Assembly (NCBI GenBank): GCA_901538445.1
Contig: LR594584.1
Coordinates: forward strand, 4,433,006 to 4,497,005
DNA length: 64,000 nt
Source: Gemmataceae bacterium
Lineage (GTDB): Bacteria; Planctomycetota; Planctomycetia; Gemmatales; Gemmataceae
Direction of reading: 5' to 3'
Shown: in pieces, positions 26,178 to 41,499 of the stretch
How the letters are laid out: each line of letters begins with the position of its first letter
Position numbering within the stretch: the stretch's first letter is position 1
Position numbers and translations under genes: made by a program
Notes under the pieces: generated by a model
The model's database searches: none
Seen by the model: only the letters and a program-made list of their open reading frames with translations
What the model was told of the DNA's origin: nothing

Positions 26178-27407
26178 ATGGCTCGCTACCTTCGCAACGC
26201 CGCGTACACCCTCTCCCTTGCCCTGCTCGCCGGGGCGGTCGCGGCCGCGCCCGCGGGCGCGCAGGAGAAGCCCGCCGCACCGCCCGCCGCCAAGCCGGTC
26301 GCGGCCCCCGTGGTCGCCGAGGGGCCGGCCATCGACCTCGTGATCTGCCTCGACGTGTCGGGGAGCATGAACGGGCTCATCGACTCCGCCAAGATCCGCC
26401 TCTGGGACATCGTCAACGAGCTCGCCAAGCTCAAGCCCACCCCGAACCTCCGCGTCGGCCTGTACAGCTACGGGCACTCGAACTACCCCGGCGCCAGCGG
26501 CTGGGTCCGCAAGGACATGGACCTGACGGTGGACCTCGACGACGTCTACAAGGCGCTCAACGGGCTCACCATCGGCGGCGGCACCGAGCTCGTCGCCCGC
26601 GTGTCGAAGGCGGCGATCGAGGAGCAGAAGTGGAGCGCCGACAGGAACGCGATGAAGCTCCTGTTCGTGTGCGGCAACGAGCCGGTGGACCAGGACCGGG
26701 CGGTGTCCCTTGACGACGTCGCGGCGCTCGCCAAGAAGAGCGACGTGATCGTCAACACGATCCACTGCGCCACCGGGGGCAACGGCGCGGCCGAGGGGGC
26801 CGAGTGGGCCAAGTTCTCGGAGAAGTGCAGCGGCCGGCACATGGCCATCGACATGAACAAGGCCGTGAAGCAGGTCGTGGTCAAGACCGAGTTCGACGAC
26901 CAGATCGTGAAGCTCGGCGAGGAGCTGAACAGGACCTACGTCGCGTTTGGCAAGGACGGTAAGGACCGGGCCGACAACCAGTTGAAGCAGGACGCGAACG
27001 CCGCCAAGGCCGCGCCCGCCGCGCCGGGGGCGGGGGCCGTTGCCGCCATCGCCCGCGCCGAGTCCAAGGCCGGTGCCCTGTACCGCAACAGCACCTGGGA
27101 CCTCGTGGACAAGATGAAGGAGAAGAACTTCGACCTCAAGAACCTCAAGGAAGAAGAGCTGAGCGACGACCTCAAGAAGCTCACCCCCGACGAGCGGGTC
27201 GCGTTCGTCCAGAAGAAGGCCGACGAGCGGGCCGAGCTCCAGAAGAAGATCGCCGACCTGTCGGCCAGGCGCGCCAAGAAGCTCGAGGAGGAGGCGGCCA
27301 AGAAGCCGAAGACCGACACCGAGAAGGCGCTCGACGAGGCCGTGAAGGGCCTGATCCGCGACCAGGCCAGGGCCAAGGGCTTCGAAGTCAGCGGCGAGAA
27401 GAAGTGA
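26178..27407 (+). CDS. Secreted von Willebrand factor A domain protein
   Basis: ATG 26178 is preceded by AGGAGG seven bases upstream, giving 409 residues with a signal peptide (MARYLRNAAYTLSLALLAGAVAAAPAG is longer than needed; cleavage near AGA-QE). The VWA domain (about 50-250) has a MIDAS site D59-x-S61-x-S63 (DVSGSMN), with GGGTEL giving the Thr. From about 300 to the end the protein is Lys/Glu-rich and probably coiled coil (LSDDLKKLTPDERVAFVQKK). It is followed by a DUF4139 gene in what is probably one transcript. VWA domains bind partners or Mg; the partner here is not known. Confidence 0.88.
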   Translation: MARYLRNAAYTLSLALLAGAVAAAPAGAQEKPAAPPAAKPVAAPVVAEGPAIDLVICLDVSGSMNGLIDSAKIRLWDIVNELAKLKPTPNLRVGLYSYGHSNYPGASGWVRKDMDLTVDLDDVYKALNGLTIGGGTELVARVSKAAIEEQKWSADRNAMKLLFVCGNEPVDQDRAVSLDDVAALAKKSDVIVNTIHCATGGNGAAEGAEWAKFSEKCSGRHMAIDMNKAVKQVVVKTEFDDQIVKLGEELNRTYVAFGKDGKDRADNQLKQDANAAKAAPAAPGAGAVAAIARAESKAGALYRNSTWDLVDKMKEKNFDLKNLKEEELSDDLKKLTPDERVAFVQKKADERAELQKKIADLSARRAKKLEEEAAKKPKTDTEKALDEAVKGLIRDQARAKGFEVSGEKK

Positions 27408-27415
27408 GTTCAGAC

Positions 27416-27500
27416 GTGGGCAGTGGGCAGTGGACAGCGGGGAGCCCGGAGCCCCCCGTCCGCTGCCTTTTGCTTTCACTGCCCACTGCCCACTGCCCAC
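27416..27500. repeat. Palindrome of CACTGCCCACTGCCC type
   Basis: GTGGGCAGTGGGCAGTGG at the left and CACTGCCCACTGCCCAC at the right form imperfect arms with internal tandem repeats. It begins 9 bp after the VWA stop and ends 17 bp before the next start. A fragment with the same wording is embedded in pfaA at 2021-2081. Confidence 0.8.
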
Positions 27501-27517
27501 TAACCACTGGTGTAAAC

Positions 27518-29347
27518 ATGCGATTCCGGCTCTCCCTGCTGTCCCTCGCGGTCCTCATGTCTGCGGCGGCCCGCGCCGACGACAAGGCCGAGGTCGTGAG
27601 GCCCGCGGCCAGCAAGATCACCGCCGTCACCGTCTACTCGAACACCGCCCTCGTGACCCGCGAGGTCACCGCGCCGGACGCGGCCGGGCTCGCCGAGGTC
27701 GTCGTCTCCCCGATGCCGCCGTACACGATGCAGTCGTCGCTGTACGCCGAGGGCACCGACAACATCCGCGTGCTGAGCGTCCGGTTCCGCACCCGGGCCA
27801 TCGCCGAGGACACCCGCGAGGAGGTCCGCAAGATCGACGCCCAGATCAAGACCCTCACCGCGAAGCAGCAGGCGCTGGAGGCCGAACTCAAGACCATCGG
27901 CGAGAACCTCAAGCTCCTCGACAAGATGGAGGGGTTCACCGCCAAGTCGCTCGAGCACCTCACCGACAAGGGGCTCCTCGACACCGAGAAGATCATCGCC
28001 CTGGCGAAGTTCGTGCAGGAGGACCGCACCAAGCGGAGCAAGGAGCAGCTCGCGGTCAAGCAGCAGCTCGAAGAGGTGCAGGCCCAGCTCGCGTTCGCCA
28101 AGCGGCTCCACGACGAGAAGTCCGGCGGGGTGGTCCGCAACGAGCGGGACGCGGTCATCCTCGTGGACAAGAAGCAGGGCGGCGGCACGATCCGCCTCAA
28201 CTACCTCGTGAGCAGCGCCGCGTGGCGGCCGCAGTACAAGTTCCGCACCGGCGGCAAGGAGAAGGACCAGGTCGTCGTCGAGTACCAGGCGGCCATCGAG
28301 CAGAAGACCGGCGAGGACTGGACCAACGCGCAGATCACCCTCTCGACCGCCCAGCCCCTGCTGAACGCCGCGCCGCCGGACCTGAAGGCGCTCGCCGTGG
28401 GCGTCACGGCCGGCGGGCACGTCGCCGCCAACCCCGGTGACGCCCGCGCCCCGGCCCCGGTCCCGCCGGGCCTCGCGGCCGGCGACAAGCTCAGCTCGCG
28501 TGCGTTCCAGGAGTCGCTGGAGAAGGAGTCGAAGAGCCTCCGCAGCCAGGTGGCCGGGAACTACGCCCAGAAGAAGGCGTTCGAGGCCGAAAAGTTGCAG
28601 AACGACGCGGCCGCGCTGGAGCAGTTCAGCGACCTGTTCGTGAGCAGCGACGAGTTCATCAAGGCCGACTTCCGCCCGGTCCCCGGCGGCAATGACGGCC
28701 CGAGCGTCACCTACGTCCTCAAGCCGAGGCTCACGATCCCGAGCCGCAACGACGAGCAGGTGGTCGAGATCACCAAGCTCGACTTCGCCCCGAAGTTCTA
28801 CTACAAGGCGGTCCCGGTCCTCACCGCGAACGTGTACCGGCTCGCCGACCTGGTGAACACCAGCGACGTCGTGCTGCTGCCCGGCGAGGCGACCATGTAC
28901 CTCGGCGGTGACTTCGTGGGCTCGGCGAAGATCCCGCTCGTCGCGGTCGGCAAGCCGTTCACCGTCGGGTTCGGCGTGGACCCGCAGCTCCAGGTGTCCC
29001 GCATCCTCGTGGACCGCACCCGCACCACGCAGGGCGGCAATCAGGTGCTCACGTTCAAGTACCGCATCCTGCTCACCAGCTACAAGAGCGCGGCGGTGCC
29101 GGTGCAGGTGTGGGACCGGATGCCGCACGCCGAGGCGGCCATGACCATCGCCGTGAACCTCAAGGACCCGAAGCCGGACCTCAGCACCGACCCGCTGTAC
29201 GTCCGCGACGAGAAGACCAAGGGGCTGCTCCGGTGGGACGTGACCGTGGACCCGAAGCAGAACGGCGAGAAGGCGCTCGCGATCGACTACGAGTTCAAGA
29301 TGGAACTCGACAAGAACGTGAACATCGGCTCGTTCCAGGCGAAGTGA
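27518..29347 (+). CDS. DUF4139 / mucoidy inhibitor MuiA family protein
   Basis: ATG 27518 gives 609 residues with a signal peptide (MRFRLSLLSLAVLMSAAARA). The N-terminal DUF4140 part is marked by ITAVTVYSNTALVTREVT (about 34-51). A coiled coil follows (about 95-215, DTREEVRKIDAQIKTL). The DUF4139 domain has YLVSSAAWRPQYKFR, EQKTGEDWTNAQITLSTAQP (split) and ends LLRWDVTVDPKQNGEKA. Family knowledge: MuiA was named from a mucoidy phenotype in E. coli; the molecular role is unclear. It is exported and probably envelope-associated. It is likely co-transcribed with the VWA gene. Confidence 0.9.
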   Translation: MRFRLSLLSLAVLMSAAARADDKAEVVRPAASKITAVTVYSNTALVTREVTAPDAAGLAEVVVSPMPPYTMQSSLYAEGTDNIRVLSVRFRTRAIAEDTREEVRKIDAQIKTLTAKQQALEAELKTIGENLKLLDKMEGFTAKSLEHLTDKGLLDTEKIIALAKFVQEDRTKRSKEQLAVKQQLEEVQAQLAFAKRLHDEKSGGVVRNERDAVILVDKKQGGGTIRLNYLVSSAAWRPQYKFRTGGKEKDQVVVEYQAAIEQKTGEDWTNAQITLSTAQPLLNAAPPDLKALAVGVTAGGHVAANPGDARAPAPVPPGLAAGDKLSSRAFQESLEKESKSLRSQVAGNYAQKKAFEAEKLQNDAAALEQFSDLFVSSDEFIKADFRPVPGGNDGPSVTYVLKPRLTIPSRNDEQVVEITKLDFAPKFYYKAVPVLTANVYRLADLVNTSDVVLLPGEATMYLGGDFVGSAKIPLVAVGKPFTVGFGVDPQLQVSRILVDRTRTTQGGNQVLTFKYRILLTSYKSAAVPVQVWDRMPHAEAAMTIAVNLKDPKPDLSTDPLYVRDEKTKGLLRWDVTVDPKQNGEKALAIDYEFKMELDKNVNIGSFQAK

Positions 29348-29358
29348 CCGGGGGCCGT

Positions 29359-29432
29359 GGCGAGCCGGGAGCGTCAGCGACCGGAGTTCCAGTGGGGCGC
29401 CCACCTCCGGTCGCTGACGCTCCCGGCTCGCC
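29359..29432. repeat. Palindrome, GAGCCGGGAGCGTCAGCGA family copy 1
   Basis: Perfect 28-bp arms (29359-29386 and 29405-29432) around an 18-nt loop, starting 12 bp after the DUF4139 stop. A second copy is at 44925-44986. A strong hairpin at this position could end transcription. The rest of the 330-bp gap (29433-29677) is the presumed promoter region of the response regulator; nothing else was recognised. Confidence 0.85.
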
Positions 29433-29677
29433 GGGCGAATGGGGCCGGGCCGAGCGCCTCGGGGACGCACACGTGGGAGACCGCGGGTCCGCCCGACTCG
29501 GGAATCGCGCAATCGAAACGGGGGATTGTAACGTCTAACCTTCTGCCGGCCCCCGCCAATCAGGCCGGCGGCGGGGCCGGGGCGGCAAAACGGTGTTGTG
29601 CGGCCGCCGGTCCGTCGTCTGACTCCCACGCCCGATGACCGATCCACGAGTCCGATCCCGTTTCGCGGAGCGCTCCC

Positions 29678-30400
29678 ATGCCGAAGGCGCGTATCGTGGT
29701 TGTTGAGGACGAGGCCGCCATCCGCCGCGGGGTGTCCGACGCCCTGCGGCTCAGCGGGTACGAGGTGGCCGAAGCGCCCGACGGGGTCGCCGGGCTCCGC
29801 GAGGCCGGGTCGGCCGGCGTCGACCTGGTGCTGCTCGACATCATGCTCCCGAAGAAGGACGGGCTCGAGGTGCTCTCCGAGCTGCGGCGGTCGAACCCGA
29901 CCCGGCCGGTGATCCTCCTCACCGCCCGGGGCAGCGAGGACGACCGGGTCCGCGGCCTGAAGATGGGGGCCGACGACTACGTGGTGAAGCCGTTCTCCGC
30001 GAAGGAGCTGATCGCCCGGGTCGAGGCGATCCTGCGCCGGACCATGAAGCCGGCCGCCGAGGTGTGCCTCGTGAGCGTCGGCCCGGGGACGATCGACCTG
30101 GGCCGCCGCGAGGTCCGGTGGCCCGACGGGGGCCGGGCCGACCTGTCCGAGACCGAGGCCGCGCTGCTCAAGTACCTCGTGTCGAACCGCGAGCGGGCCG
30201 TGTCCCGCGAGGAGCTCCTCTCCCGGGTGTGGGGGATCGGCACCGCGGGCCTGGAGACCCGGGCCGTGGACATGCACGTGGCCCGGCTCCGGGCGAAGCT
30301 CAAGACCCCCACGGGGGGCGACAACCAGCCAGAGGCGATCGTGACCGTTCGCGCGCACGGGTACATGGCCGGACCCGCGCTCGCCTCGCTGAGCAGCTAA
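29678..30400 (+). CDS. OmpR-family response regulator
   Basis: The 240-residue protein has a receiver domain (1-120) with the acidic pair E10/D11, phospho-acceptor D54 in LLLDIMLP-like VLLDIMLPKKDG, T in LLTARG and K in VVKPF. A winged-helix DNA-binding domain follows (about 140-232) with ETEAALLKYLVSNRERAVSR, LLSRVWG, ETRAVDMHVARLRAKL and the terminal TVRAHGYM. It is followed 110 bp later by a sensor kinase, its likely partner. Targets could include the secretin gene downstream, which is inference from position only. Confidence 0.95.
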   Translation: MPKARIVVVEDEAAIRRGVSDALRLSGYEVAEAPDGVAGLREAGSAGVDLVLLDIMLPKKDGLEVLSELRRSNPTRPVILLTARGSEDDRVRGLKMGADDYVVKPFSAKELIARVEAILRRTMKPAAEVCLVSVGPGTIDLGRREVRWPDGGRADLSETEAALLKYLVSNRERAVSREELLSRVWGIGTAGLETRAVDMHVARLRAKLKTPTGGDNQPEAIVTVRAHGYMAGPALASLSS

Positions 30401-30413
30401 CGGGCGTGCTTAA

Positions 30414-30488
30414 TAAATTCGAAATCCGAAGCACGAAATCCGAAAGAGAAGCCAACAAGCCCGGTCTTCATTTCGGATTTCGAATTTA
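30414..30488. repeat. Palindrome with AAATTCGAAATCCGAA arms
   Basis: Perfect 17-bp arms (30414-30430 and 30472-30488) with an additional internal CGAAATCCGAA copy. It is AT-rich compared with its surroundings and begins 14 bp after the response-regulator stop, ending 22 bp before the kinase start. A transcript covering both genes would contain this hairpin. Confidence 0.85.
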
Positions 30489-30510
30489 CGAGCGAAGCCG
30501 GGGGAACGTC

Positions 30511-32994
30511 ATGATCCGCCGCGTCGGGTGGCCGAGCGTGTTCTGCCTCGTCGCCGGGCTGGTGTTCGCCGGCCTCGGGTGGGTGACCTACGCCGCCCTC
30601 GGGGTCGAGCGGGCCCAGCGCGAGGCCGCGGCCCGCGCCGAACTCGGCGGGAACCTGCGGCTCGCCCTGTGGCGGCTCGACGGCCGCATGTACCCGGTGT
30701 TCAGCGTCGAGGACAGCCGTCCGTTCTACCACTACGACTCGGCCGACCCCGCCGGGACGTTCGGCCCGGCCGCGACCCCGCTCCTGACGGCCACCCTCCA
30801 GGACTGGATGCGGCTCCACTTCCAGCTCGACCCGAACAAGGGGTGGACGTCGAACCAGGCCCCGACCGACCCCGGCGAGTGCGCCCGGGTGAAGGACGCG
30901 TGGGCCGACCTCCCGCTGACCAACTTCGGCGGCCCGCGTGAAGCCGCCCTCGCCGACCTGAGGGCGAAGTTCCCCGCCCGCGTCACCTGCGAACTGTTCG
31001 GGGCGCGGGAGCGGGCCATCCCGGCCGACTCGCTCCCGTTCGCCGCGCCGCTGTTCACCGAGGTCAGCACCAGCGACCCGGCCCCGGCGAACCCCGTGGC
31101 GGTCGTGCGGCCGCCCGAGTCCGCCCCCAAGCCCCCGCCCCCGGCCGACGCCGCGCCGTCCTACCCCGAGCCGGCCGCCGACGCCGCCCGCGTCCTCGGG
31201 TTCGATTTGTGCCCGCGGCCGGCCGACGCGCTGCAGCACGAGGCGCTCCAGTTGCGGAACACCGACGCCGAGGCGCAGAAGGCGCGGGCCGAGTCCAAGA
31301 ACCGCGGCACCAACCTGTCGAACGTCGCGGTGCGGGGCCAGCGGGCCGAGAACGACCCCGGGGCGCTCGAGTACCTCAAGCGCGCGCAGTCGTTCGGCAA
31401 GGCACTCGAGGAGGCCAAGAACGCTTACGACTCGCCCCGCAACGCGGTCCAGAGCTACCAGAACGAGTTGAAGTACCAGCAGCAGGTCGCGGGGAACAAG
31501 GCCGACCTGTTCCCGCCGTTCAGCCTCGCGCCGCCGGTCGGCCCCGCGGGGGCCGGCAAGGGCGCGCCCGCGGCCCCCGGCCCCGGCGCGCCGGCCGCCC
31601 CCGCCGCGGCCCCGGGGGTTCCGGCCCCGGGGGCGGGGGCCCCCGCCGCCCCGACCGTCGGCGACAGCAAGGAAGCGGAGGCCCGGGACGACGCGCTGCG
31701 GTTCCGGGCCGAGAAGCTCGAGGTGATCGACCGCATGAGCCTCGGGCTCTACAAGTCGGCGCTCGCCGAACAGGACCGCCGCGACCTGGCGAAGAAGCTC
31801 GACGCCGGCGAGGCGAAGTCGGCGGTGAAGCCGCGGCCGAGCGGGGCCGCGGGCGAGGACCGGCCCGCGCTCCCGCTCGTGCCGCCGCCGACCCCGCACG
31901 CGGTCCACCTGGGGTCGATGCGGCCCCAGTGGGTCACCGGCCCGGACGGCACCGAGGCGCTCATGCTCGTGCGCGCCGCCCGCCTCGAGTTCCGCCCCCC
32001 GGGCGAGTCCCGGACCGTGTACCAGGGCGTCGTCATTGACTGGCCCAAGCTCGAAGCCAAGCTCCGGGACGAGGTCCGCGACCTGTTCCCGGACGCGCGG
32101 CTGGTCCCCGTTCGCGACCCCGAGGGGGTGTCGCCCGACCGGGCCATGACCGCCCTCCCGGTGCAACTCGACCCCGGCGCGGCGGCCGAGCCCCCGCCGG
32201 CCGGGTGGACCCCGCTGCGGTTCGGGCTCGCGCTCGCGTGGGTCGCCGCACTCATCGCCGTCGGCGCGGTCGGGTTCGGCGGGTGGACCCTCATCGACCT
32301 CGCCGAGCGCCGCATCCGGTTCGTCTCGGCCGTCACCCACGAACTCCGCACCCCGCTCACGTCGCTGCGGCTGTACCTCGACCTGCTCGTCAGCGGGATG
32401 ATCACCGACGAGGCGAAGCGGCAGGAGTACCTGAACACGCTCGCGACCGAGTCGGACCGGCTGCACCGGCTCATCGACAACGTGCTCGACTTCGCCCGGC
32501 TGGAGAAGCGGCGGAAGAACGGGGACGTGAAGCCGGTGCGCGTCAGCGAACTGGTCGATCAACTGCGGCACACCTGGGGCGACCGGCTCGCGCAGGACGG
32601 CCGCGAGTTGGTCGCCGTCTGCACGCTGTCGCCCGAGCGCGAGGTGCCGACCGACGCCGCGATGGTGCAGCAGATCGTCGGGAACCTGATCGAGAACGCC
32701 CGGAAGTACGCCCGCGACGCGGCCGACACGCGGATCTGGCTGTGGGCGAGGCCCGGCCCCGGCACGGCGGTGGTGTTCGAGGTCGAGGACCGCGGGCCGG
32801 GCGTGCCGGCGGCCGAGCGGCGGACCATCTTCAAGCCGTTCCGCCGCGGCACCGGGACCGAGGCGACCGGCGGCGCGGGCCTGGGCCTGGCGCTGGCGAA
32901 GTCGTGGGCCGCGGTGCTCGGCGGGCGGCTCACGTACCGCCCGGCCGACGGCGGCACCGGCGCGTGCTTCCGGCTCGAACTGCCGGGGGCGTGA
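30511..32994 (+). CDS. Sensor histidine kinase with very large extracytoplasmic domain
   Basis: ATG 30511 gives 827 residues. TM1 is at about 6-30 and TM2 at about 572-594, so about 540 residues lie outside the membrane. That region has no recognised sensor domain and contains a Pro/Ala/Gly-rich insert (about 335-390). The cytoplasmic part is compact: HisKA with His610 in AVTHELRTPLTSL, the N box QQIVGNLIENARKYA, and G boxes VEDRGPGVP and GGAGLGLALAK. There is no HAMP or PAS. It presumably phosphorylates the regulator encoded just upstream. A usual periplasmic sensor is 100-250 residues, so this one is unusually large. Confidence 0.93.
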   Translation: MIRRVGWPSVFCLVAGLVFAGLGWVTYAALGVERAQREAAARAELGGNLRLALWRLDGRMYPVFSVEDSRPFYHYDSADPAGTFGPAATPLLTATLQDWMRLHFQLDPNKGWTSNQAPTDPGECARVKDAWADLPLTNFGGPREAALADLRAKFPARVTCELFGARERAIPADSLPFAAPLFTEVSTSDPAPANPVAVVRPPESAPKPPPPADAAPSYPEPAADAARVLGFDLCPRPADALQHEALQLRNTDAEAQKARAESKNRGTNLSNVAVRGQRAENDPGALEYLKRAQSFGKALEEAKNAYDSPRNAVQSYQNELKYQQQVAGNKADLFPPFSLAPPVGPAGAGKGAPAAPGPGAPAAPAAAPGVPAPGAGAPAAPTVGDSKEAEARDDALRFRAEKLEVIDRMSLGLYKSALAEQDRRDLAKKLDAGEAKSAVKPRPSGAAGEDRPALPLVPPPTPHAVHLGSMRPQWVTGPDGTEALMLVRAARLEFRPPGESRTVYQGVVIDWPKLEAKLRDEVRDLFPDARLVPVRDPEGVSPDRAMTALPVQLDPGAAAEPPPAGWTPLRFGLALAWVAALIAVGAVGFGGWTLIDLAERRIRFVSAVTHELRTPLTSLRLYLDLLVSGMITDEAKRQEYLNTLATESDRLHRLIDNVLDFARLEKRRKNGDVKPVRVSELVDQLRHTWGDRLAQDGRELVAVCTLSPEREVPTDAAMVQQIVGNLIENARKYARDAADTRIWLWARPGPGTAVVFEVEDRGPGVPAAERRTIFKPFRRGTGTEATGGAGLGLALAKSWAAVLGGRLTYRPADGGTGACFRLELPGA

Positions 32995-33116
32995 ACCTGC
33001 CCGTTCTTGAACCCTGAAGGGGTTCTGTTCCCAGCCCTGGGTCGCCGGTTTCGGCGCGACCCTGGGACCGCGATCGCGAACGCCGACCACCCCGCGCCTC
33101 GGCCCCACGGTGCGTC

Positions 33117-33345
33117 GTCGGAGGTAGGGTGCGTCGAGCCGCGCTTCGCGGCGAGCCGCACCGCGAAGCGAATGCGATTCTCTGGTCTTTCGAGCCCCGG
33201 GGCTTGCCCCCCGTGGTGCCTGGGGGTTGCGCGAACCCACGGGGGTGAACCCCGCGGCCCGGGAACGCGACGCACACCACACGCCGCACCGGCCCCACGG
33301 TGCGGCTCGGCCGCAGAGCCGGCCTCGACGCACCCTACCTCCGAC
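33117..33345. repeat. Palindromic repeat, family B copy 2
   Basis: Perfect 21-bp ends (33117-33137, 33325-33345) contain GGTAGGGTGCGTCGA and its complement, as in copy 1 at 5269-5498. It lies in the 624-bp gap 32995-33618 between the kinase and secretin genes. In the same gap, 33030-33066 holds a smaller hairpin with CCCAGCCCTGGGTCGCC, and 33014-33033 a GAACCCTGAAGGGGTTC palindrome. From 33346 to 33618 no gene was found; this is the probable secretin promoter/leader. Confidence 0.85.
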
Positions 33346-33618
33346 GCCACAGGGTGTTCAATGTTCGCCCGCCCCGGCCCGCCCGGGCTGCCGGCCTTCT
33401 CTCATCTCGATCTCACGCCCCTTCGACGGGAGAAGTGCGGTAAACTGGGGGTTGATTAAATCCCGCGGAGGGCCGCGCAGTTGTCGTTGCTCGACCGGCC
33501 GGATGCCGGTATTCACCCGCTCAACGTCTGCGACCACCTTCGGCGAGACCGCGCGGCCCATTGGGGAATGGGCCGCGGCACCAACGATTGCCGATCGCTT
33601 GCAGTTTGGGGGACGTCC

Positions 33619-40193
<6,575 letters not shown>

Positions 40194-40215
<22 letters not shown>

Positions 40216-41147
40216 TCGCGGTCGCCGCGCTGGGCCTCGGGACGGGGTGCGCCGGGATGAACCCCTGGAAGAGCAAGCCCGAACTCGCGAAGTCCGGGGA
40301 CGGGCTGCCGTCGGCCCCGCTCTCGCGGACCGTGCAGCCGGAACTCGGCGGCCCGGTCGTGCAGGCGTCGGCCTTCAGCCCCGTGGGCGGGGCGGTCTCG
40401 ACGTTCGCGAAGGTGACGGGCAAGACGGTGACCGCCGCGAAGGTGCCGGCCGCCGAGATCACGATCCTCTGGCGGAACAAGATCGACCACCTGCCCGACC
40501 CCACGCGCAACGGCGCGATGGGGGCGGGCCTCGCGGGGCAGTTGTTCCTGTTCGGGCCGGCGATGCAGTTCGCGCCGGCCGACGGGAAGCTCACGGTGGC
40601 GCTGTACGACGAGTCGCCCCGGCCGCAGGGCACCCCGCCGGCCGAGCCGCAGGTGTGGGAGTTCACCAAGGAGACGCTCAAGGGGCTGAAGACGCCCGAC
40701 GAGCGGTTCGGGATGAGCTACGCCCTGTTCCTGCCGTGGCCGTCGTACCGGCCGGACGTCACCCGGGTCCGGATCGCGGCCCGGTACGAGTCCGAGGGCG
40801 GCAACACGCTGTACCCAAAGGAGACCCGCGTCACCCTCGACACGGGGACGCTGGCCGACGGCGGCAGTTGGTCGAACCAGTCGGTCGTGCCGAGTGCGGG
40901 GCCGCAGCAAGGGGCCGGGTTCAACGCGCTGGGCGGGCCGCCACCGGCCGCGGGGTCCGGCCCGGGGCTCGGCGTGCTGACGGCCCCCGGGACCGCCCCG
41001 CCCGCGAGCCTGCCGTCTGGAGTGGTCCAACCGGCACCGGCGAACTACGGGAGCCTCGCCCCCGTGAGCGCCGGCCCCCCGGCCGGCCCGCCGCCCGAGG
41101 CGCAGAACCTGCCGCCCATCGCCATCACCATCCCCCGCGGCCGGTAG
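40194..41147 (+). CDS. Lipoprotein translationally coupled to the secretin
   Basis: The 317-residue product starts MGRVQAVIAVAALGLGTGC, a lipoprotein signal with Cys19. The start overlaps the last 22 bases of the secretin gene, implying translational coupling and a shared role. The mature protein has a beta-rich middle (ITILWRNKIDHLPDPTRNG, GKLTVALYDES, VRIAARYESEGGNTLYP) and a Pro/Ala/Gly-rich C-terminus. It has no recognisable pilotin fold (GspS, PilW), but a small lipoprotein encoded next to a secretin is the usual position of a secretin assembly factor, so such a role is a reasonable guess. Confidence 0.8.
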
Positions 41148-41270
41148 CCGCGTGAGACGCGCCACGAGCCACGGGGACCGCCCCGTGGCTCGCGGCGTTT
41201 GTAGTGCGACGTCGTGGAGTCGCGGAGAACCGTGGCTGGCCGAGGTCACCGGTGATCGCAGTGCGTGGTT

Positions 41271-41450
41271 GCCCCTCACCCGCCGCTCGCAAAGCCGAGT
41301 GGCGACCTCTCCCCGTAGGAACGGGGCGAGGTGGGCGCGCGGTCGTCTCTCCAGCAAAGACGGCAGGTTGGCTGAGAAGAGGACCAACTACCCCACCTCG
41401 CCCCGGCTCTGCGGGGAGAGGTCGCCGCCCTTCGCGGCGGGTGAGGGGGC
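41271..41450. repeat. Palindromic repeat, family A copy 3
   Basis: Outer ends GCCCCTCACCCGCCG and complement (41271 and 41450 as limits), with inner GCGACCTCTCCCCG and CGGGGAGAGGTCGC arms. It fills most of the 352-bp gap 41148-41499 between the convergent lipoprotein and archaemetzincin genes. Nothing else was recognised in the gap. Confidence 0.85.
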
Positions 41451-41499
41451 AACCACTTCAACGTAATCCCAAGCACGCCAACCATTCCGCCACAGATAC

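Noticed and set aside
30397-33333. Long open frames antisense to real genes, for example here and at 27500-30358, 2140-3369 and 33358-36870
   Set aside because: They lie opposite genes with clear domains, are Arg/Gly/Pro/Val-rich with no recognisable motif and follow the codon pattern of the other strand; they are high-GC shadows.
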